Source of the DNA: Acanthochromis polyacanthus
Taxonomy: Eukaryota; Chordata; Actinopteri; Pomacentridae
Length of the DNA: 64,000 nt
NCBI RefSeq assembly: GCF_021347895.1
Contig: NC_067122.1
Coordinates: 41,049,082 to 41,113,081, forward strand
Direction: 5' to 3'
How positions within the stretch are numbered: the stretch's first letter is position 1; the number at the start of each line of letters is the position of its first letter. This document shows positions 22,354-34,415 of the stretch, one piece after another. A program made the translations under genes and the position numbers. The notes under the pieces were generated by a model. The model had not been told where the DNA came from. It did not search any database and saw only the letters and a program-made list of their open reading frames with translations.

Positions 22354-22496
22354 ACACTTTTTTGTTTACTACATAATTCCATAGGTGTTCATTCATAGTT
22401 CTGATGCCTTCAGTGAGAATCTACAATGTAAATAGTCATGAAAATAAAGAAAAACCATGAAATAAGAATGTGCGTCCACACTTCTGACCGGTAGTG
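22354..22496 (+). mobile_element. Right end of the Tc1-like transposon
   Basis: It completes the inverted repeat of the element that starts at 13076. The reverse complement reads CACTACCGGTCAGAAGTGTG and continues in register with 13076-13220. It is followed by TA at 22497-22498, the expected Tc1 target dinucleotide. Confidence 0.93.
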
Positions 22497-22533
22497 TAGA
22501 TGCTGCTTATCCTGTTGGAGGAGCCACAACCTA

Positions 22534-22922
22534 CAGCCATGGCCATAAGTTTGGACACAAGTACCATGACGCTTGTGAATCTTAGAAAATACCACAAAAT
22601 TGTCACTTACAATACAGTACACAACTCCTGAGAACTATATTAAGTTTCATATTTAAAAAAAGCATCAAAAGAGTTTGGTGTCATTTTGTTATTCTTACCA
22701 AATTCGGTTGTGAAAGTACTGCATTTTTTGTTATTTTCTTCTAATATTATGTTTTGGGAACAAAGTTGTTCCAATTGTTGGAATTTATTGATAATATTAT
22801 ATCCCTTGTTGATTTGTTGACTAATTAAACTGGTGCTGTCAAAAAATATTAGTTATGTTCTGTAATAGACATCAAAACAGACATAGGAAGTCATGCTGTG
22901 TCCAAACTTATGGCCATGGCTG
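22534..22922. mobile_element. Tc1/mariner-type MITE, 389 bp, TA target
   Basis: The termini CAGCCATGGCCATAAGTTTG and its inverse CAAACTTATGGCCATGGCTG form perfect 20+ bp inverted ends (through GGACACA). TA flanks both sides (22532-22533 and 22923-22924). The interior is AT-rich and non-coding. Confidence 0.9.
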
Positions 22923-22924
22923 TA

Positions 22925-23770
22925 CAACAGAGACAAACTTTCTGACAATGGACAGCACGTTTCACTTCAGAAAACCTTAATAGTCTTCTGATTTCATTGT
23001 GCACTGCAGAGATTCAAGGCCTTGAGTGCCAGATGCGGCAAAGCAGCAGCATAACACGACTGAGCCTCCTCCATGTTTCACAGTGGGGTTGCTGTTCTTT
23101 TCTTTGAAGGAAGCTTTTTTTTTTCTCTTGTGTGAATATAGAGCTCATGTGGCTTACCAAAAGGCTGTCATTTTGGTTCATTTACTTAAAGACATTTCTA
23201 CTAGAAGGACTAAGACTTGCCAAAATGCGTTTGTTTGTTTGTTTCTCAAAGGTTGGGCTTCTGGTCTTCTTCCATGGAAACTACTTTAACACATAATGCA
23301 ACATGACCCTGGTGAGCCTTGAAGTAGCTTGTACATGTTTTGAGCATTTTCTTGTGTCTCCAGGAAGGCTGGCTGTAGTCCAGTGCACCATGAACTTAAT
23401 ATTACCAGCTGTGGTCACAGGAATATCTGACAGCTTGGAGATAATCTTTTAGACTTTACCTTAACCATGCTTTACAGTTATTTTCCTCCTCAACTCATCA
23501 AACAACTCCTCTCTTTTATTTCTTTTGTTCTTCAGTGAGATGCACACACTGATATCAAGTACACAATGAGTGCTTCCGTAACTGCTTAAATAGAGCTGAT
23601 CCTAAGATTGATCTTTGCTGAATAAGCAAGAAATGTGCTCTTTTCACAGCTTTATTGTTTTGTTCTACGGCAAACCAAAGGCATGCAGGAACGAATTACA
23701 AAAAGGGCTTATTTTAACACTTTGCACCAAGAAAAGATTGCACCAACACCTTTGGTCACATCTGTTTGCA
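22925..23770 (-). pseudogene. Tc1-like transposase remnant, minus strand
   Basis: Read on the minus strand, the sequence resembles the catalytic half of a different Tc1-like transposase: 'ccccactgtgaaacatggaggaggctcag' near 23090-23060 is the GGGS-type region, and 'cttgagtgccagatgc' lies near 23030. The frame is too broken for a continuous protein. The distal end near 23640-23770 probably holds one terminal repeat. It directly abuts the MITE at 22534-22922. Confidence 0.6.
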
Positions 23771-24939
23771 CGAACATAAATACTTAGTAAGCCATGTTGT
23801 GAGGATAAAAAAAGCAGATATTTCTTAAGAAAAAGGAGCAGTTGAAGTGTTTAATAAAATACCTGGTAAGAAATCACTACAACATGCATTGTGAGGCATC
23901 AGTGCTAACGGCAAAACCAGACCAGCAAAAATATCTGTGATCAAGAACAGCTTTTGGATTCCTTACTGGACAAAATAAGACGTGAAGTTCTTCGAAAGCA
24001 GAGCTGCACCAATCAATTTGTTAACTCACAGAAAAGAAAATTAATCTGCAACTATTTTGATAATCAATTAATTACTTCATTATCAATGAAAAATGCAGGA
24101 TGTTCGATAGTTCCAAGCTCTGAAATTTAAGAATGTGCTCTTGGTCTTTCATTACTGTAAACTGTAAACAATATAGTTTATTGTGATGAAGGCAAAACAG
24201 TTGGAAGCAGTTACCATCATACAAATGTATGTTAGACAAGGTGATGTGACTTGTTTCAGTTTAAATCACGTAAAACAGTCTCACATTCTGCACTATATTT
24301 GCACACTGTCAGTATTAGAATTTTGTGTTTTTCTTAAGCTGAAAGGCCTGAAGATTGTTGTGCAGTGCCTCTCGGCACTGTGTAATCATTTTTATTACTG
24401 GAGGCTGCCTAAAAGAAACAGAGACATCACAGACAGCTAATGTAGGATTACACAAACACCACAATTTTTGGTTAGAATCTTGTACAACTACGTCAGAAAT
24501 AATGATCGCAGCAATCACAAGCTCCAAAGACACATTTTAAAGGACAAAGCTTAACCAAACCAGCCAAGGGCACAAGACTAGACAATGATTCTGGCTCATT
24601 ACAATTTGGATCACAGTGTAATAGTTTCAGCCCTGATTTCCAATATTTATCATGACTCTATTTAAAGCTAATAGAGTAAGAAGTGAGGGATCAGACAAAT
24701 ATAGTGTAAACTACAGCTTAGCCACCTTTATATTTGCAGTTTAACTCAAAAGCCAGCACAGAGTCTGCTAGTAAGCTTTTGCATGCAAGAAACATAGCAT
24801 CTCACCAGCGTGTACGATGTATGTATGTGAGTAAAGGGAGGATTTTCTTGGATAATGGGCATCGGTTATATATTTGGGCTTTATTATATTCATGGAAGGA
24901 GCCTTCACCATGGGGTCAAATGGGCCTCACCTACAATGA
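23771..24939. other. Unassigned sequence with a diffuse AT-rich repeat
   Basis: Around 24000-24180 ('agagctgcaccaatcaatttg', 'ctgcaactattttgataatcaatta') the text resembles an old dispersed vertebrate/teleost repeat (from memory). No gene is supported elsewhere. Confidence 0.4.
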
Positions 24940-25430
24940 CAAAGATACACAAATCACCTCAAACAATTAAAGAAAGTAGAAAAGTGTCTATAAAGACACA
25001 AAAAAGTATGAAAGACAAATGCAAATGAACACACAAACAGACCCAAAAAATTCACTACAGCTGCAATGAGACAAACAACAACAGCAAAGAGAGATGAAAT
25101 GACAACAGACAAAATGACCACTCCATGAAGGAGGACAAACACAAAATGCAAAATAATGACCACTAAGAGACACAAAGAGATGGAACTGAGAAGCCAGACG
25201 AACACTAATTATGCAAAACTAGCCTACACGGACAAAATGACCATAGACAGACAAAAGGACCATTATGTGATGGAAAAGAAACACAAAATGCAAAAGAGGG
25301 ATCATTAACAAATTTAAAGAGATGGAACTGAGATGCAAAAGGAACCCTAATCTATGTAAAATCACTGCATAAAGAGAAAAAAATAACAGTTTCATAGAGA
25401 CACAAGAGGACGACTACCAGATGCAAAGTC
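24940..25430. repeat. Degenerate minisatellite-like array (ACACAAAATGACCA-type)
   Basis: Words such as 'gacacaaa', 'acaaaatgacca', 'agagatggaactgaga' recur many times at irregular spacing over about 490 bp, for example twice as 'aaagagatggaactgaga'. It has the look of a decayed tandem repeat with a purine/A-rich plus strand. Open frames on the minus strand here (24954-25205) are side effects. Confidence 0.7.
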
Positions 25431-27133
25431 ATGCAAAGCTCAATTGTGCCATTTATACAGATTTTGTGTCTCTTTCAGACTGGCTGTCTTGCTTTTATTT
25501 GAAGGGATGGGGGGTCCTCTTATGAGTCTGCTTGGGGGCTTGTTCTCTCCTGATCCATCTATGGCCACATTATAGTTGTGCACAGAGCTGCACTGCTTGT
25601 TACACAACAATTATTTGCACTGTCTTGTCACAAACCCATTAGCAGCATTACGCCGCCATCATGACAACTTAGCACGGCATTAAAAGCATTTTGGGCCACC
25701 TCTACACTCAAAGAGTGTTTGCTAATTTACATGGATGAAAAGCACAAATCAGGTGAATGGTGATGGTGATTGTGCTCGGAGCCGGACCGTGCGTGGGTGT
25801 GTGATTGTCGTCTCGATCCTCTGGCGCCTTGGCTCTCTAGAAAGAAAGACGGAGTGAGAGATGGAGGAGGCAGCACAAGGCAATCAAGAGGAGAAGATAG
25901 ATAAATGGTTCATAGCTTTTACTCTTTGGGATGAGACAGACGCAGAGATAAATATGGAGACGGAGAATTGTAGAGGAAGTGATTGAGACATATTGAAAGA
26001 GAGAAAATGGTAAATAGCTCATGTTCTATCTCCCCCAGAGAAAAAACAAGCGGGAACAACCTGCTACATCAAGTAGCTCATGGTAATGGAACTTCCATTT
26101 TTCTGTCATTATTTCATGCCCCTTGTTTGTGACTCACTACTCGTCTAGTTGGCCTATTTTAGTGGCTTTGCTCTCTGTTCCCTGTAATAAAAAGGCAGAG
26201 AATCACTTTCATTTCTTTATTTATTTATTTTTTAATCCAGCCGGCAGATGACAGTACTTGTATTAACAAATTGTTTATGAGACCAACAGCGAGTGAGTCA
26301 CACCAAGGTTGTCTCTGTGCTCTAAAGTAAGAAGCTTCTCTCCAACTCTTCTTCAGCTCATTAAAATCTGCATTTGAGAGAAAAACAGGTTACTGCAAGC
26401 ATGTTTTAGATCACTCACGTCAGCTTTTTTGTGCCATCTGATGAGTCCGTTCAACTCAGTACAACGTTTCAGTAAACTGTGACCAAAGATGCTTACAGCT
26501 GATTTTACTGGTTAGAACACATTAATCCAGAAAGAAGGATGCAATCAGTAACGCCACCTGCAGCAGCATTTAGCTGGAAGAAAAAAAAACTACACAGCGT
26601 CTTTGCTTTAGGGAAAGGAACTTTAAAAAATAAAGTTTTAGTTGGGTTGCATCTTTTTTCTAATTCTACAGGCTTCAGTTCTGACCAAGCACAACATAAA
26701 ACTTTGTTAGCAGATGTTTTGGCTTTATTGAGTTCTGAATTCAGTTTTTTTAATCCCAAGGATGGAAACATTGGAATTAAAAAGCTATTTCACAAGTCTT
26801 AATCTTGTGGCTGCACTTTAATTGTTCATTTATCTCTTCTTAAAGGATGACACATTTCTTCAGTGAACATTATACTGCCTTTGTTTGCTACTGCTGGAAC
26901 TTAGCGCACTGATTACCACATATAGCTGAGCTTTAAGAACAATCTCACTTTGCCACTTACAATTATGATGTCAAAGTTGATGTGGGAATTATTCAAAAGG
27001 AGGAAATTTGTCATCACCGTAACTCACAGTGAAAGTATAAAGCAATGCTTGAAGCTTTGCATGCTGTTGTTTACTGGAAAATGTTTACTGTGATCCCTGT
27101 CTTACTTTATAATGTTAGTACTCTTGCTATATT
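25431..27133. other. Unassigned 1.7 kb, no gene seen
   Basis: No coding exon, RNA gene or repeat end is recognised. The frames at 26505-26802 overlap on both strands and show no domain. Confidence 0.4.
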
Positions 27134-27135
27134 TA

Positions 27136-27471
27136 CACTACCATTCAAAAGTTTGGGGTCACTTAAAAATGTACTTATTTTTGAAAGAACAACATTTTTT
27201 CCAGTGAAGATAACATTAAATGAATGATAAATCCAGTTCGGACATCGTTAATGTGATAAATGAGTATTCTAGCTGGAAACGGCTGATTTTAATGGAATAT
27301 CTACATAGAGGTAAAGAGGAACATTTCCAGCAACCATCACTCCTGTGTTCTAATGCTACATTGTGTTAGCTAATGGTGTTGAAAGGCTAATTGATGATTA
27401 GAAAACCCTTGTGTAATTACGTTACCACATGGGTAGCACATCTGGGTGACCCAAGTTTTTAAACGATAGTG
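27136..27471. mobile_element. Tc1-type MITE, 336 bp
   Basis: The left end CACTACCATTCAAAAGTTTG, then GGGGTCACTT, mirrors the right end GGGTGACCCAAG...AAACGATAGTG with a few mismatches. TA precedes the left end (27134-27135); the right target dinucleotide has mutated to TG. The interior ('gctggaaacggctgatttt', 'gcaaccatcactcctgtgttc') matches a teleost MITE family known from memory. Confidence 0.85.
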
Positions 27472-27844
27472 TGTATGACTGATCTGGAACCTATACCACA
27501 TCTTGTTACAATTCATCCAAACATTCCCCAGATTTTAGAGTCTGAACTAAACTGATGAACTCATCAGATTTTTGATATCTTTATTCAGTGAGCCATATCA
27601 ATCATGTTGCTAATAAGCTTTACACGAAATGTAGTATCCTCAATTGCCTTTTATTTAAGTGTGAACATGCACTATGATTTGAAAATGCTATTGGGTGGGT
27701 TTTGTCATATCCATATGTTTCTCTCTGTCTCCTCCTATGTACTTTTATGTCAGGAGGTGTTTTGTGGTTCTCACGTCGCAAAAGGACATGATTACTTTAA
27801 ACATAATTGGCAACTGAACTGAAGACTTTATACAGTGTGCTTAG
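27472..27844. other. Unassigned sequence
   Basis: About 370 bp with no recognised feature. Confidence 0.4.
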
Positions 27845-28640
27845 TATATAATGCAGAACCAAAATGCTATGACCACTCATAGGTGAATCAAATAATGTTA
27901 CAAACCTTATAGCCACATCACATGCCAAGGTCTGGGAAACAGGGGAAATTGAAAGACATGGACAAATTATCATTGCCGGATGTCTTGTATGGGGCATCTC
28001 CAGAAGAACGAGCCCGATCTCACGGGGATTCGTGAAACAGTCACGTAAGTTTTAGTTTCGGTTTCGTGTGCACCAACACGATTTCGTCATGTTTTTCGTG
28101 CCGCTCACCACGAAATGCGCACCAATGTATTTTAAACGGCGGACTTTTCGTGCCACTCAGAACGTATTTCAAAAGAATGTGTATATTATATTTTTGATGT
28201 AAAACCGCGGCGAATCCAACGCTATATTTTGCATGACATCGTCCCTAAACATAACCCTAACCATAATCCTAACCATAACCTAACCATAAGCCGGTGGTAC
28301 ACTTACCAATTTGCATAGGAATTTCAAGAATGTCCGGCGGCCGGCGGCCGCAAACGCAATCACACAAGCAGTATACGCCGATGGACAGCTTAGATCGTCA
28401 TGAATCCGCCGGTATAAACCACTTTCAGATGTGATTACCACAGCGAAAAACATTTCGTGGTGAGCGGCACGAAAAACATGACGAAATCGTGTTGGTGCGC
28501 ACGAAACCGAAACTAAAACTTACGTGACAGTTTCACAAATCCCCGTGAGACCGGGTTGGAAGAACAAGGCTTGAGGGGTGTTGCTGGTCAGAAATTATGA
28601 GTAACTACTACAGGAGATATAAGCCATGAACTGGCAATGG
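27845..28640 (+). pseudogene. Tc1-like remnant, interrupted by a MITE
   Basis: The text from 'atgaccactcataggtgaatcaaataatgtt' (27867) through 'gcatctccagaagaac' (28009), continuing after the MITE with 'aaggcttgaggggtgttgctgg' (28566), resembles the 5' half of a Tc1/mariner-type transposon whose transposase N-terminus has the SISKTAGLVGCSR-type segment. The match is by remembered consensus and the coding frame is decayed. The MITE at 28010-28558 sits inside it with its own target duplication. Confidence 0.5.
28010..28558. mobile_element. Long-TIR MITE, family M7, copy 1, 7-bp TSD GAAGAAC
   Basis: The ends are GAGCCCGATCTCAC and, inverted, CAACCCGGTCTCAC, followed on both sides by inverted repeats of about 110 bp (for example 'tttcgtgtgcaccaacacgatttcgtcatg' on the left, inverted on the right at 28480-28510). 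GAAGAAC flanks it exactly at 28003-28009 and 28559-28565. The core contains a short CCTAAC-type stretch (28250-28290). It also has a segment (about 28293-28445) that matches 60290-60430. No transposase is encoded. The same family is found at 52354-53087. Confidence 0.92.
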
Positions 28641-29383
28641 GGTTTTGGAGGATTTGTTGGAACAAGTTCATTTGCAATGACTCCAGTTTTCAACTTCAAT
28701 ACTTTAAAGATCAGCTAACATCTTGGCTCTACATATCACAGGGCAAATTCAGGGCTCCCATGGAGTCCAGGCCTGAGGAAGTTGAAGTTGTTTTGATGAC
28801 ATGTGAAGGACCAACAGCATATTTTGCATTGGCAGTCAGTGTTTGCATCATGTAAATATGATTGCACATGTACAATCCATTCTGGAGTTATGGTTTTTAC
28901 ATAATTGGCTGAAATGTGCATGAGATGCGGCGACTCGTTTTTAAAATTGACAAAGAGATTACAACTGCAACCATGACACATCCCTTATTCACATCTTATA
29001 CCACTGGCAACTATCTCATAAATATGGAGCCCAAAAAAGTTCACAGTCATCATTTTTAAGGAGTACTTTTGTGATCCCTTGCAGCACTTGTGCATGACCT
29101 CATAATATGGTTTGTGTTTCCTTACAACCCTCCAAAGCCTTTGTGTTTCCTCCCAACATGCCTTTCTTTCTTCCAATCTATATGAGCAGTTTGTGTGTTA
29201 TTTGACTTTCCTTACAACACACTACCAGTTTATGGAAGCCCTCTGCAGTGTGGGGTGACAAAGGAGAGATGATGTGACAGCTTTACTATCCCAACCAGGC
29301 AGAGCTGCAGCTGCACTCACAACCAGCAGATAGATATTGTGGGAAATTAATAATGAGCTCTCACTAAAACCAGTTTTTCCTTT
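28641..29383. other. Unassigned sequence
   Basis: No gene or repeat boundary is recognised between the Tc1-like remnant and the LINE tail. Confidence 0.4.
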
Positions 29384-31998
29384 GATTCAATTCAATTCAA
29401 TTCAATTTTATTTATATAGCGTCAATTACAGTCAAATCGTCTCAAGACGCTTTACAGAACCCATATGCCTGACCCCCAGAGCAAGCCCAAAGGCGACAGT
29501 GGCAAGGAAAAACACCCATTTAACAGGGAAGAAACCTCGAGCAGAACCCGGCTCTATATAGGGGGGACCCATCTGCCTGCTGGCCGGGCGGGTTGAGAAG
29601 GACAGAAGAGGGCAAGAGGGAGGGATGGGAGAAGAGGGAGGGGTGGGAAAGCAAGGAAAACACAACACATTTGGATACATGCATGACAGGATATGTGACA
29701 CAGACAAAGTATAAGCTAACATTGAAAACTCACTCATAATTTACTCTTATGATGTACGGCTCTGACATTAAACATACTCCATATATAGCTAGCAGTAAAA
29801 TTCAAACAGTACGTAAGTTAGCATAACAGTATAGTGAAGGCAATGCAGAGTTGACTGGTGGAAAAAGGGAGCTGGAAGCAGAGGGCTGGAGGAAGGCCAG
29901 CAGCAGCATCCCACAGCGGACACGATGGAGACTGGACCAGCTGGTGGAACATCAACCGCAGATCTGAAGCATCCAGCTCTGGGACCAGGGACACTCGGAG
30001 AAATAGCACAGGGGGAAACAGAGTGAATGTACTGCAATAACGGTATACATATTAACTGTAAAGGTAGATAGAGAAGGGCTCAGTGCGTCAAGACAAGTCC
30101 CCCAGCAGCCTAGGCCTATAGCAGCATGACTAGAGGCAGAACGAAGGGACGTCCAAGAGGGAGTCAGCTGTGCAAATGAAGACACAAGCCGAACCCCTGT
30201 GGGTCACCCAGTCAGCCCCAACTATAAGATTTGTCAAAAAGGAACGTTTTAAGCCTGGTCTTAAAAATAGAGAGGGTGTCTGCCTCCCGAACCCAAACTG
30301 GGAGCAGGTTCCACAGGAGAGGCGCCTGATAACTGAAGGCTCTGCCTCCCATTCTACTTTTAGAAATTCGAGGAACAACAAGTAAGCCTGCAGCTTGAGA
30401 GCGAAGAATTCTACTAGGATAATAAGGTACTATCAGATCTTTAAGATATGATGGAGATTGGTTATTAAGAGCTTTATATGTCAGAAGAAGGATTTTAAAT
30501 TCTATTCTGGATTTAACAGGAAGCCAGTGAAGAGAAGCAAGTATAGGGGAAATATGATCTCTCTTGCTAACTCCTGTCAGTACTCTCGCAGCAGCGTTTT
30601 GGATCAACTGTAGATGTTTGAGAGAGCTATTTGGACAACCCGATAATAAGGAATTGCAATAGTCAAGCCTGGAAGTAACAAAAGCATGAACTAATTTTTC
30701 TGCATCACTCTGAGACAGAAGGTTCCTGATTTTTACAATATTACGCAGGTGAAAAAAGGAAGTCCTACAGACTTGCTTTATGTGTGAGTTAAAGGACATG
30801 TCCTGGTCAAAAATAACTCCAAGATTCCTCACAGTAGTACTGGAGGCCAATGTGATGCCATCCAGAGTAACTATTTGCTTTGAAAGCCAGTTTCTAAGAT
30901 GTTTGGGGCCAAATACAATGACTTCAGTTTTGTCTGAATTTAGCAGTAGGAAGTTAAAAGTCATTCAGGTTTTAATGTCCTTAAGACAATCTTGCAGTCT
31001 AGCTAACTGATCAGTTTCATCTGGCTTCATAGATAAATACAATTGTGTGTCATCTGCATAACAATAGAAGTTAATACAATGCTTCCTAATAATATTGCCT
31101 AAAGGAAGCATGTATAATGTGAAAAGTATCGGTCCTAAGACAGAACCCTGAGGAACTCCATGATTAACTTTAGTATGCTCAGAAGAGTTATTGTTGACAT
31201 GCACAAACTGGAACCTATCTGATAAGTAGGATTTAAACCAATCCAGTGCTGTCCCTTTAATGCCAATTGAATGTTCTAGACGCTGTAATAAAATTTTGTG
31301 GTCGATTGTGTCAAACGCTGTACTAAGATCTAACAAAACAAGTATAGAGACTAGTCCATTATCTGATGCTATGAGAAGGTCATTAGTAACTTTCACTAGA
31401 GCCGTTTCTGTGCTATGATGCACTCTGAAGCCTGACTGAAACATTTCAAACAAATTATTCCTTTGTAAGTGTTCACATAATTGATTTGCAACTGTTCTTT
31501 CCAGAATTTTAGAGAGAAATGGTAGGTTGGATATCGGTCTATAGTTAGCTAACACATCTGGATCTAAAGTGGGCTTTTTAAGCAAAGGTTTGATGACAGC
31601 AACCTTAAAAGCCTGTGGTACATAGCCTGTTACTAGAGAGAGATTAATCAGATCTAACATTGAAGAATTAATTAAAGGTAAAATCTCCTTGAAGAGTCTA
31701 GTTGGGATAGGATCTAAAAGACATGTTGATGGTTTGGATGTAGAAACTGTTGAAATTAGTTCAGAGAGACATATAGGAGTGAAGAATTCTAAAGATTCAT
31801 CAGGTCTAACAGCCAATTCAAAAGCATCTGTGACATTTGTAGGAAGGGCCAGATTAATTTTATTTCTAATCAGAACTATTTTCTGTGTAAAGAAGCTCAT
31901 GAAGTCGTTACTGGTTAAAGCTAAAGGAATACAAGGTTCAACAGAGCTCTGACTCTTTGTCAGCCTGGCTACAGTGCTAAAGAGAAACCTTGCTCCTC
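29384..31998 (-). mobile_element. L2-type LINE, 5'-truncated, minus strand
   Basis: The element reads leftward. Coding sequence begins at the truncation point near 31998 ([14 protein letters not shown]) and ends at the stop near 30212. A 3' untranslated region of about 830 bp follows and ends in 'tgacgctatataaataaaattgaa' and a short TTGAA array (29384-29408). TTGAA-type tails are typical of fish L2-like LINEs. The endonuclease and ORF1 are missing, as expected for incomplete reverse transcription. The 3' end (29384-29590) is nearly identical to 42890-43136. Confidence 0.9.
30212..31998 (-). pseudogene. L2-type reverse transcriptase, one in-frame stop
   Basis: This is the reverse transcriptase of the LINE, which copies its own RNA at a nicked chromosomal target. 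Ordered motifs on the minus strand are [60 protein letters not shown], and the catalytic [13 protein letters not shown] near 31065-31027. A thumb/C-terminal region with FDQDMSFNSHIKQVC and PLLWNLLPVWVREA ends the protein. Over about 590 codons the only visible defect is a TGA at 30965-30967, in the place where the frame otherwise continues as KT-stop-MTFNFLLLN. That suggests a fairly recent insertion. The N-terminus is lost by 5' truncation. Confidence 0.9.
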
Positions 31999-33355
31999 TA
32001 CTAAATTTTCATTGAAGAAGTTTTTGAGGTATTGTGCTGCTAAGAAACAAACTGACAAGACTGCATGTGTAGCTTTATGGGTTCAGGTAATAAGCAACAA
32101 AGTGAGAAAAGAAATTACACTGAAGTGGATTTTGAAGCTTCAAGCGATTACATGATGCTCCCATGGTGCATATTTCTAAATAAAGTTGTTTTGGATTATG
32201 TTAAATCAAAACAACTTTCAGAAGTAGTAAGGGGCTGATCTTAACATGTTTGCTTCACAACCCCCTAACAGGATAACCTGGCCATGTATTCCATAAACCG
32301 TTTAGGACACAATAAACTAATAAGCCCTCAAATGTCCAGGGTTGGAATCTTGAAGGTTTATAAGAGCCATTGATCTGAACATTAGATCCCATCAGGCTCC
32401 ATCCTAAAACACCCTACAAAACACCCTAAGGGATCTGAAAACAGTCATATCAATGTTTTACAGGAGTGAAGCAAACATTTAGGACAGCATTTTCCAAGTA
32501 AATGTGTAAATGAAGATTGTGGCTTAGAGTCCCAACAAAGTGCCCAGCAAAAGTTACTGTTTGCTCAAGTGTAATTAAATGAAATGAGAGAAGATTGTAT
32601 TGGCATGTGTACTGAACCATAGAGCAGAGAATATTGTTTGGGGGGCTTTGTATTATTACTAATTACTAATCTATGGTAAAGAAATTGACAAAAATTTCAA
32701 TCAACACTGCATTTACAAGACTCTCTTCGAACGTGACCAGCTAGTTATGAAATGTCAATCAAATTATCTGTTCCAGAGACTGCAGGATGACTCATCCAAA
32801 CTTTAATCCACACATCTTTGGGTAAACAGACAATAAGTAAGAGATGTTTTCTGTTATTTGCTACACTGTAAAGCTTGGTGTAGTTTTTTTACATTTTTAT
32901 TTCCTGTCATTATCCATCTGCGTGTTCTGGATCGCAGAGAGAATACAATCTAAACAAAGACGCCCAGTGGCCTGATCCCTGGGCATTTTCTCCAGCCCTC
33001 AATTTTGCATTAGATCCATTCATCAAGCTCAAGAAGAGAATTAACAACAAGAAAGCCTCTAACATACCACTATAATGATGTCACACATGTAAACTATTAA
33101 TGGAAACTATTTTCAATTTAAAATTCAATAAAATTAGATTCCTTTAGCTGCACGATTTACAATGTAAACCAAAACTGATAACATATAAAAAAATGTATTT
33201 AAAAAAACACATATGGAAGTAGGTGTTGAGAGAACAAATTGAAGTAGAGAAGACCACTCACAATATTATAAGTTATATAAGATAAATAAACCCAACAATT
33301 TCCTTAGATCGATATAAAGGAAATTAACTAATTTGGCCAAGATAGGCACAGAATC
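31999..33355. other. Unassigned AT-rich sequence
   Basis: About 1.35 kb with no open frame of note and no recognised repeat. Confidence 0.45.
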
Positions 33356-33359
33356 GTAA

Positions 33360-33610
33360 TTGGATCAGTAAAAATCTGGACTTTGGTCTAATGAATGTAA
33401 ACATGTGATGTCTTTGTGTGATTCCGAAAATATGGCACTTTGCAGGTGATGCTGTTGGTGATTTATCCTGAATTTAAGACAACACTTAACCAGCAGGCAA
33501 CCACAACATCTTGCAGGGACAAGTGGTTTGTGCTTACTGAGACTATGATTTCAACAGGACAATGAGCCACAACACACCTCCAGAAGGGTGCACCAACAGT
33601 ATGCTAAGCT
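33360..33610 (+). pseudogene. Tc1-like transposase fragment
   Basis: The stretch 'aaaaatctggactttggtct', then 'gcaggtgatgctgttggtgatttat' and 'tcaacaggacaatgagccacaacacacctccagaag' corresponds to the DDE half of a Tc1 transposase (the GDAVGDL and FQQDNxPxHTS-type parts). It is short and full of stops. No inverted ends were found. Confidence 0.6.
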
Positions 33611-34225
33611 GTTACCCCACAAAAGCTGGCAACTGTGAAAGAATCCACAATTTTAAACATATTTAGCTTTTTGTTGGTTTTGTTTTTTGTTCAGTACAAG
33701 AATCCAATTTTGTTGCTTAGTAGTTTTGAAGTCTTCAGGATTTTTAAGTAATGTAGAAATTGGTAACAACAACAAAAGAAAAGAAAAAAAAGAAAAAAAG
33801 AAATTGGTAACATGATTGGAAAAAAAAACCTGGATGACTAGGTGTTCCATGGTGATATACAGGCCACTAGGTTTTAGCTTTTATTCTACAACACAAATTT
33901 GGCCAGTGAGAGAGTTACTTATCCAGTATGGCAGGGGGTCAAAGAGGGCAGGAGAATAGAAAGCAAAATAGTTATCTCTATGGTGTCCGCTCCAACATCA
34001 CAGGTCTGAGCAGTTGGAGAGCAATAAAGGATCTGAAAAGAGAGCGTCAGCTTTTATTGCACCCTGCAGAGTGGGACTTCTGCAGAACATGACCTCTGAT
34101 GAGATAAAAATATAACTCATTAGAATGTATAGCGACTTCTGTGGGAAGGTATTTAAGCTCTTATGGTGAGCCACATGAGGCTTCCTCTCTATGTCTGAGG
34201 ACAAACCGTCTGCCTGTAGTCATGA
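33611..34225. other. Unassigned sequence with an A/G-rich tract
   Basis: Includes a purine tract of AAAAG/AAAGA words at about 33768-33802. No gene seen. Confidence 0.45.
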
Positions 34226-34415
34226 CCTCTAATTTTCTTCTATTTTAGTAGATTATTATATTTCTGTTGTTATACTCTCTGCTTCTGCTTTATTCTTTAA
34301 ATTGTTTTGAAATGCACCAGATGGAGCAATGTTCCCAATTTCGTCGTATGCAGTGTCATACAATGACAATAAAGGCTTTTGATTTGATTTGATTTGATTT
34401 ATTTAATTTGATTTT
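34226..34415 (+). repeat. LINE 3' tail with (GATTT)n
   Basis: The sequence 'tacaatgacaataaaggcttttgatttgatttgattt' has the layout of a non-LTR retrotransposon 3' end: an AATAAAG signal followed by a short tandem array. The upstream text ('accagatggagcaatg', 'aatttcgtcg') fits a LINE 3' untranslated region. No coding part remains. Confidence 0.55.

Noticed and set aside
24954..25205. Hydrophobic minus-strand frame that looks like a small membrane protein
   Set aside because: It is the complement of a decayed tandem repeat rich in ACA/AAAG words, which gives Val/Phe/Cys runs by chance.
28250..28290. CCTAACCATAA words as interstitial telomere
   Set aside because: Too short and irregular, and part of the MITE core; not a telomere relic on this evidence.
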